Part shown: positions 58,143-64,000 of the stretch, one piece after another
Layout of the letters: each line of letters begins with the position of its first letter
Numbering within the stretch: the stretch's first letter is position 1
NCBI RefSeq assembly: GCF_027943255.1
Contig: NC_072896.1
Span: forward strand, 69,830,501-69,894,500
Direction: 5' to 3'
Length of the DNA stretch: 64,000 bases
Source: Anastrepha obliqua
Taxonomy: Eukaryota; Arthropoda; Insecta; Diptera; Tephritidae
Made by a program: the position numbers and the translations under genes
The notes under the pieces: model-generated
The model's input: only the letters and a program-made list of their open reading frames with translations
What the model was told of the DNA's origin: nothing
Database searches by the model: none

Positions 58143-61100
58143 TTTACATCTCCGAAGGTTTTCAGCTATTTTTTTTTGTTTTTGTTGTTTTCGGGTGTAC
58201 TTGTATCCATCAGCAACAACAAAGCATATTTTGTATGTACAAGTATTGGTACGCATAATTTCTATTCTCAAACACCAATACAATTCGAGGACAATTTGTT
58301 GACGATCGCAAGGGCCCGATACAAAACGATTTATGACAAACGAAAACCGCTATCGCGCTTGCAGGTGTACGCACGCACTAATGTTTTCCTCATAAAACGT
58401 GTAAAATTATTTTACAATGGTGAACTACGTACGCAACACATTCGCAGAAATTGTATACATTGACGTTAGGCACAGCTGATTTACATATAGTAAAAAAATG
58501 CTCACGAAGTTGTGAAGTATCCGCTAGACTTTTGAAAGTCGGAGTCGAGCCGGCTGGAGTACAATATTTTTTCGTAAACTTGAAAGTCGGTTTTTGTAAA
58601 CATATTTTTGTTTTTCTGTTTTGCAAAATATGCCCACCACATCATTTACAATCCAATTGATTTAAATCCAGTAGGCAGGAATATTTGAAGATGTTGAAAC
58701 TGCATGCTCCAGTTTCACCCAACAGAATTTTACAGAGTTTTTTAGAACTTTGAGCTCAGCAGAGACTATAGAAAATCCCCATAAGATCTTTCTTTTTCCA
58801 CAAGATTATATATAAGTCACCAGTTTATCGAAAAAAAACTTTATAAAATAAAGGTAATTTTGCTTACCAAAATATCGTCACTATCAAAAAGCACTGCGTT
58901 TCCAATTCTTTCAAGTTCACCCGACGGTTTTTGTATTTACTTCTGTATTTCTGTGTCACTAAGCACAACAACTACACGCGTCACTATCTTTCGCCGTCGT
59001 TGAATTAAAAATCACTTTGCATTGAAATGCGAGTAGTACATTAGTCAAATGTTTGGCAAATCACAAAATCACAAGCCAATAATTTTAAACAACTACTAAT
59101 AGTCAGTTATTAAATTCTTATGCTCTTGTTCATGCTCATGCTCATGAGCGGTGCACGTTTCGGGACGAGAGATCTGGTTCGTGTCGTTTGATGGACTAAA
59201 TAATGCAACAGACTAAGAACAGCACCAAACTGTCTCGAAGATCGAGCATCAGAAGAACAAGCCATACAGGCAAACAAAGCACATACAAACATAGCCACAC
59301 ACACTCATGCAAACGAGGTAGGTATATGTATGTAAACGCATAGTTCAAGAAGCACATAATTGGTATGGCGAACGAGCGAAGAATGTGCCTGAACAACCGA
59401 CTGGGTGGCCGGTACCAAAGCTGTAGCGTTACGGAGCTGTTTAGTTTGAGTTTTTAGTCCTTAATGAGTGACCTTAATGCGGTTGAGCGCACGCACACGT
59501 ACACATATTTCCATATATATATGTATGTATACACTCTCATGTGCACCAGGGCCAACAAACACTCATTCACTCGTTTCTTTAGGTAGTTTCGCGTGAATGA
59601 ACAACGTGACTCAGGTGCGGAGGTGTGCACAAGCATGCCTAGAAATACACATACACAAACACACACACACAAATGCAACACTCGCGACTAGAATGAAACC
59701 TAAGGCAAAAGCATGAATTAGGATAATTTTTATTGGTCAAAATCTGCCAGCCGTCGTGGCGCAGCATAAGGAAGCCGCTGCATACATACACACATACATA
59801 AGCCACAACCGTACGCTGAAGAGGGAAGGCACTTAACATTCTGATGCATTCGCTCCTACTCGCATCTACATACACACATGCAGACATATTGTCCATACAA
59901 ATATGCAACGAAGTAACGGTGTGCCGGTGTGCGTGCGCAGTGCTTTTGTCGCGCACACCCGCGCTCACTACTACATCTGCATGTATGCATCAGCAGAAAA
60001 GTGAATGAGCAGCACGAAGTCAAAATATTACTTTGCTTCCATATTTCTTGTTGTTTCTTTTTGTTTTGTTCTTTGCGAGACTTTGAAGCGACGCAGGCGT
60101 GACGCAGTCAAAGAGGAAGACTAGTCTGCGCCGCCACCACGAGTGCGCGATCTACCAACACTAAGGCAATTTTCAAAATGTTCTTCTGCTCCGGTGGCTC
60201 ACTTAAGCACCTGTCGTGACTTACTTTGCGCTTGTGTTTGTGCGCGCACCACTTTGTATTCCTTCTTTGTTTGTGTTTGTTAAACAAATGTATATATGCG
60301 CATATACATATATATAGGTATATGTTTTTTTCGTTTTCGAGACTCACGGTTTTGTGGCGCCGCGAGTGTCGTCGCTGTGGCTCTGTTGAATTCTGAGCTC
60401 AACAACAATGGATTGTTGTCTTTGGTTTCGTTGTATCCCCGCGAGTGCCATTGCCATCGCAGCAGAATCGGCGATACTTATTGCGCATGCGCTGCTACAA
60501 GACGTATTGACGACATGGCTGGCGTCAAAGGGCTAAGCACAGTGGGTTTAGTTTTGTCAATGTTATTTGTAATTGTGCGAGTTCTGTTTCGTATTCGTTA
60601 ATTCATTTGTCTCCCAGCAAATATGGCTGCGGTTCTCAAACGATTTATAAGATAAATAAAAAGCACTTGTGGGCTGTATCTCAAAATCAGGCTGTGGCCA
60701 ATAGCACTTCTAGCCTAAGCCAACTCCCTTGTAATCAAAATACCTGCATCAGCCATATCCACTGAGCCACTGAACCTTAATATTTGTACTATCGTTTTAT
60801 CATCATTTTTTCAGAAGTTGAGATGCCAGATAGAAATGAAGCAGGGAACATCGAGATACACGTATTTATTCAGAAGTGGGCATGACACCGTAAATTTTTT
60901 ATTTTTAGTTGTATCTCATTTATTTGTACTAAATTTGAGTAATTTTGCATAATTTATAACGCAGATATAAAGGATGGTTGAACTCTCTCCACCGCACAGA
61001 TACATATATTTTTTAAATGACCGTTAGATGAGAGGCGGTCATGGTTATTGACCGATTCGCCATAGAAAATCACCTCGGAGAAAGAGTAATATGATTTATT

Positions 61101-61243
61101 GAGATTTTATATTAATCATACTCGGACGGATGGACATATGAATTGGCTAAATTGACTACTCTCATCATTCTGAACATTTTTGTACATGCGTCATGGTGAG
61201 TTTTATATGGCGCAAGAAGTGTGCTTACTGAAAAGAAATCAAA
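58143..61243. other. Gene-poor DNA
   Basis: 58.1-59.0 kb is mixed. 59.1-60.6 kb is GC-richer with CACACA/CATACA tracts and repeated CGC/GCG patches, overlapping frames on both strands and no protein signature. It could be regulatory or contain noncoding exons of a neighbouring transcript (inference). Confidence 0.4.
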
Positions 61244-61440
61244 ATCATCTTTTCTGGTGAAGCGCATTTTCTGCTCGGCGGCTATGTTAACAAGCAAAAG
61301 TGAATATCGAGCAAGCCATCAGTGAAATAGAACCAGAGACCGCTACCAAGACCTTGGAAAACTGGATTAAAAGGATGCGCTACTGGGAAGTTAACCGAGG
61401 AAGCTACAATAATGAAATCGTGCTCCATACATAATGAGAA
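61244..61440 (+). mobile_element. maT/Tc1-like transposase scrap
   Basis: Frame IIFSGEAHFLLGGYVNKQK-stop (the usual first catalytic Asp of FSDEAHF is Gly here), then in another frame NIEQAISEIEPETATKTLEN, WIKRMRYWEVNRGSYNNEIV and LHT-stop. The start and middle are deleted. It is related to the 9.1, 47.5 and 57.4 kb elements but a separate lineage. Confidence 0.65.
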
Positions 61441-61972
61441 TTTTTGCTCTTTTGAATAAACCAATAATATACCGAAAAAACTTTAGAAAGTTAAGAAAAA
61501 ATCCACTATAAGGATAAATATCTATATCTATCGTCGTTCCTTTATGTTGTTACATACGACAACCGTTATGTGGAAAAAAGTAAGAATACCCTTGGGCACA
61601 AATTAGCACGGGTATAAAAGAGAGTGTGGGCCCACTACACACCGGCCTCTTCTATGGCACTATCGAAGAAAAGCTACTTATGTAGAATTAAGAAGCCTAG
61701 AAAAGTTTCTAGAATGATATACTTTGACTGAGCAATATGCGGAGCTTCCGCATTTGAAGCCGATTGAACTTTGAAACTTCATGAAATGAAGAGTCTAACC
61801 TTAGGTATAATTAGTATAGTAGAAGGTATGCAGAGCTGAAATTGATTTCAAACAAGATTTCGTTAAGTACTCCAGTGACTACAAGGGAAGTCAAAATAGA
61901 GTGCAGCGAACTAGTGGCTGTGCGTCCTGGGCTCGAACCATACTGTAGACAAGATCGCTTCTCAGCAGACAA
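61441..61972. other. Gene-poor DNA with a TATA-like motif
   Basis: GGGTATAAAAGAGAGTG near 61609-61625 resembles a TATA box with GC-rich DNA downstream, but no gene follows on the plus strand. Treated as unassigned. Confidence 0.35.
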
Positions 61973-62510
61973 TTTTTTTTTTTTTTGGCGGTGAGGTTGG
62001 GTTAAAAATGCCTTCGCACCATATAGTAACCGTCACTACTACGTGTGTGGTGATTCCACTAAAAATATCCCTCCTCTTCTCTTGGATTTTTCCCTCCACC
62101 CCGGGAATGCTTCCGCATTGCTTCGCGGTAGAGGGCCAAGACGGCGCCCTAAGAAGGACACTTACTTACTCACCCTGCGTCCAGGGCCGCCTGTTTTGAG
62201 TAACCTATGCTCAATGCTCTGCAGCATAGCTTTCCATTTTGTGCTTCTTTTTTCGGATAATATCCTCCATAAAATTTGCGACGGCATTCCATTTTTCTTC
62301 GTCTATCATCATTTTCTCGATAATTTCTTCAGGTGTAAATACACCAATAGCTGGTTGTAGACCTGTTCTCCCTACGTTCCACCTCCCGCATTTAAAGAAG
62401 GTGTGCTCCGCATCATCATACTCAGTATCTCCATATATTCAGTTTGGTTGGCTCACTTTTCCCATTCGTTTGAACTCTAATATCGGAAAAGCGTGGTACT
62501 GGGATTCCTG
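61973..62510 (-). mobile_element. LINE 3' end: ORF2 zinc-knuckle tail, 3' UTR and poly(A)
   Basis: Minus frame from about 62505: SQYHAFPILEFKRMGKV, IYGDTEYDDAEHTFFKCGRW, IGVFTPEEIIEKMM and DEEKWNAVANFMEDIIRKKK, the C-terminal Cys/His region of an I/R1/Jockey-type ORF2. The 3' UTR follows (AGAAGAGGAGG, GTGCGAAGGCATTTTTAAC) and ends in a 14-base A-run (T at 61973-61986 on the plus strand). 5'-truncated, as is usual for LINE insertions. Confidence 0.72.
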
Positions 62511-62514
62511 TGAT

Positions 62515-62600
62515 TTTTGCAGACAACGGCAAGCTGCTGAATGCATTTCTGTCTTGAAAAAGCTTCTCTTAAAAACTATCTGCCGTTCGTAGGTGGCAAA
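62515..62600 (+). repeat. SINE internal fragment
   Basis: AATGCATTTCTGTCTTGAAA, AAGCTTCTC and ATCTGCCGTTCGTAGGTGGC match the middle of the SINE (ATTTCTGCCATGAAAAAGCT, ATCTGCCGTTCGGAGTCGGC). Both ends are missing. Confidence 0.55.
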
Positions 62601-63050
62601 AAAACTGTGGAGAGATCAAATGTAACAAAAAAATTATATCCTAGGTAAAAGTAGAAGCTTGATATAAACACCAGCTGATTACACTAGATAAGACATTATA
62701 TTACTTCATGAATACAAAAGCTATATAAAGTAATATACTATATTATAAATGAAGGGAAAGTTATGTGAAAGTTTACTTTCTTGGAGACACTCTCCAAAGT
62801 GTACGAAAAAACAGGGTAGTTGGAGTTCTGAATTGACCAATTGAAAATCTGGACTAAATGAACCAAATTTTCCAAAGTGGGGTTTCAATTATTTATATGT
62901 TCATGGGCGATTTGGAAAGTTTGCAGTTTTCACGTAAATTTTTATAGTTTTTGCAATATTTCAGCAAAAGTGTGTTCGAATCATATGAATTTTTGACATC
63001 AATTAGAAAACGTGTTAAGCTACAAAATAAGGTTGTTAGATTGTAAAATT
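62601..63050. other. AT-rich DNA, no gene seen
   Basis: No recognisable feature. Confidence 0.5.
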
Positions 63051-63107
63051 TTGACGTGATAACGTCTTATAATTCGATTTAACAGGCTGCACGCACGAAA
63101 AAATGTG

Positions 63108-63192
63108 TCGTTACCTTGCTCATTAGTGTTACCTTGCTCATTGCCGTTACCTTGCTCATTTGTCGTTACCTTGCTCATTGCCGTTACCTTGA
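63108..63192. repeat. GTTACCTTGCTCATT minisatellite, five units
   Basis: Units with a 17-19 bp period starting near 63110, 63128, 63145, 63164 and 63182; related single units recur at 63506-63540. Confidence 0.85.
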
Positions 63193-63545
63193 ATGAACTG
63201 CAAGCGAAAGCGCGGAACGAACGACAAAGCAAACAAAGCAAACGAACGGCAACGTTCGACATCTTGCTCTCTCCTACTTAAGTGAGCGTATATGTGTATG
63301 TATATGCGCATATGTACATATATAAATTCACGTATTTGTATTTGCATATGCCTTCTTATTGATTATTATTAATTTGATTTACTTGAAGAATTTAAAATAA
63401 AACCAAGTTTGTTAATAATACCTGTTGTTTTAATGTTATTATTATTTTTTGACGTGATAACGTCTTATAATTCTATGTAGCCGGCTGGACGCACCAAAAA
63501 ATGCGTCGTTATATTGCTCATGCGTCGTTACCTTGCTTGAGCAGC

Positions 63546-63805
63546 ATGTTATGTTATGTTATGTTATGTTATGTTATGTTATGTTATGTTATGTTATGTT
63601 ATGTTATGTTATGTTATGTTATGTTATGTTATGTTATGTTATGTTATGTTATGTTATGTTATGTTATGTTATGTTATGTTATGTTATGTTATGTTATGTT
63701 ATGTTATGTTATGTTATGTTATGTTATGTTATGTTATGTTATGTTATGTTATGTTATGTTATGTTATGTTATGTTATGTTATGTTATGATATGTTATGTT
63801 ATGTT
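63546..63805. repeat. (ATGTT)n pentanucleotide satellite, about 52 units
   Basis: Forty-eight perfect ATGTT units from 63546 to 63785, one ATGAT variant, then three more. All three plus-strand frames are open (they read as MLCYV repeats), which is an artefact of the repeat and not a gene. Confidence 0.97.
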
Positions 63806-64000
63806 AAAGTATATTATGTTATGTTAAAGTTAACTCATTCTCTATATCCATACAAAATATCTATCAAACAAATAAAATTAAAATTTTCTTTTGAAAAATG
63901 CAACCATTCAATGGGTATTTTCTTATGACGTTGTCACGTTAAACTATCGTCAGTAAACCGACTTTACAGACAACCTCTTTTTTAACAAATTTTTTGTGAA

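Larger units (their letters stand above)
63051..63940. repeat. Composite repeat: flanking palindromic motif, minisatellite and pentanucleotide satellite
   Basis: TTGACGTGATAACGTCTTAT occurs at 63052 and again at 63450 as a direct repeat (each followed by AATTC, then GGCTG.ACGCA and AAAAAATG.GTCGTTA). A third, inverted relative lies at about 63924-63942 (ATGACGTTGTCACGTTAAA). GACGTgataACGTC is itself a perfect inverted pair. Between and after them lie the two tandem arrays listed separately. Confidence 0.6.

Noticed and set aside
63501..63928. Open frames reading MLCYV repeats in all three plus frames
   Set aside because: They are the translation of the (ATGTT)n satellite; a 5-bp unit without stops opens every frame.
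1..64000. CRISPR array, bacterial operon, phage or integrated virus
   Set aside because: No direct-repeat/spacer pattern, no ribosome-binding-site-led gene runs, and no viral gene signature. The sequence is typical animal nuclear DNA.

Overview
The window is nuclear DNA of a higher (brachyceran) fly. It holds the complete coding sequence of decapentaplegic (dpp, the BMP2/4 ligand) on the minus strand, split by one long intron and surrounded by AT-rich, gene-poor DNA full of decayed transposons. The DPP sequence, the mariner and maT-like transposons and a tRNA-headed SINE are consistent with a tephritid fruit fly, but the species cannot be fixed from the sequence alone. There is nothing bacterial or viral.

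Layout. 1-4 kb: a MITE, a SINE, an intron-containing tRNA-Tyr(GUA) gene (minus) and two LINE scraps in opposite orientation. 4.9-6.3 kb: a mariner inserted in an older maT/Tc1-like relic. 8.7-12.7 kb: a TTAA-flanked MITE, a maT-like relic, a LINE tail and a mauritiana-type mariner fossil. 13.2-16.74 kb: a nested block in which an antisense LINE was interrupted by a hAT element (with target duplication) and by a mariner (TA duplication), and which abuts another LINE tail with poly(A). 18.1-28.45 kb: dpp, with its 3' UTR (about 18.1-19.29 kb), terminal coding exon (19290-20167), a 6.8-kb intron carrying two SINEs, a MITE and a mariner, and the first coding exon (27008-28439). 28.5-52 kb: upstream or intronic DNA relative to dpp, with no recognisable protein gene but with another mariner, several inverted-repeat elements and a perfect 59-bp hairpin. 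49.1-49.5 kb: a piggyBac-like MITE holding three tandem copies of a palindrome. 52.7-64 kb: LINE and maT-like fragments, two adjacent copies of a CAAGGTGG MITE, and a pentanucleotide satellite at the right edge.

How it works together. The only clear protein-coding host gene is dpp; it would be translated as a roughly 769-residue preproprotein, secreted, and cut at RSKR to release a 118-residue cystine-knot ligand. The long flanks are where dpp cis-regulatory DNA and noncoding 5' exons would be expected, but no specific enhancer can be proved from sequence alone. tRNA-Tyr is an independent pol III gene. All transposase and reverse-transcriptase reading frames seen are broken. No undescribed multi-gene system was found. 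The most unusual items are the perfect 59-bp hairpin, the palindrome-array TTAA MITE, the tRNA-derived SINE with a clean target duplication, and the nested LINE/hAT/mariner block.
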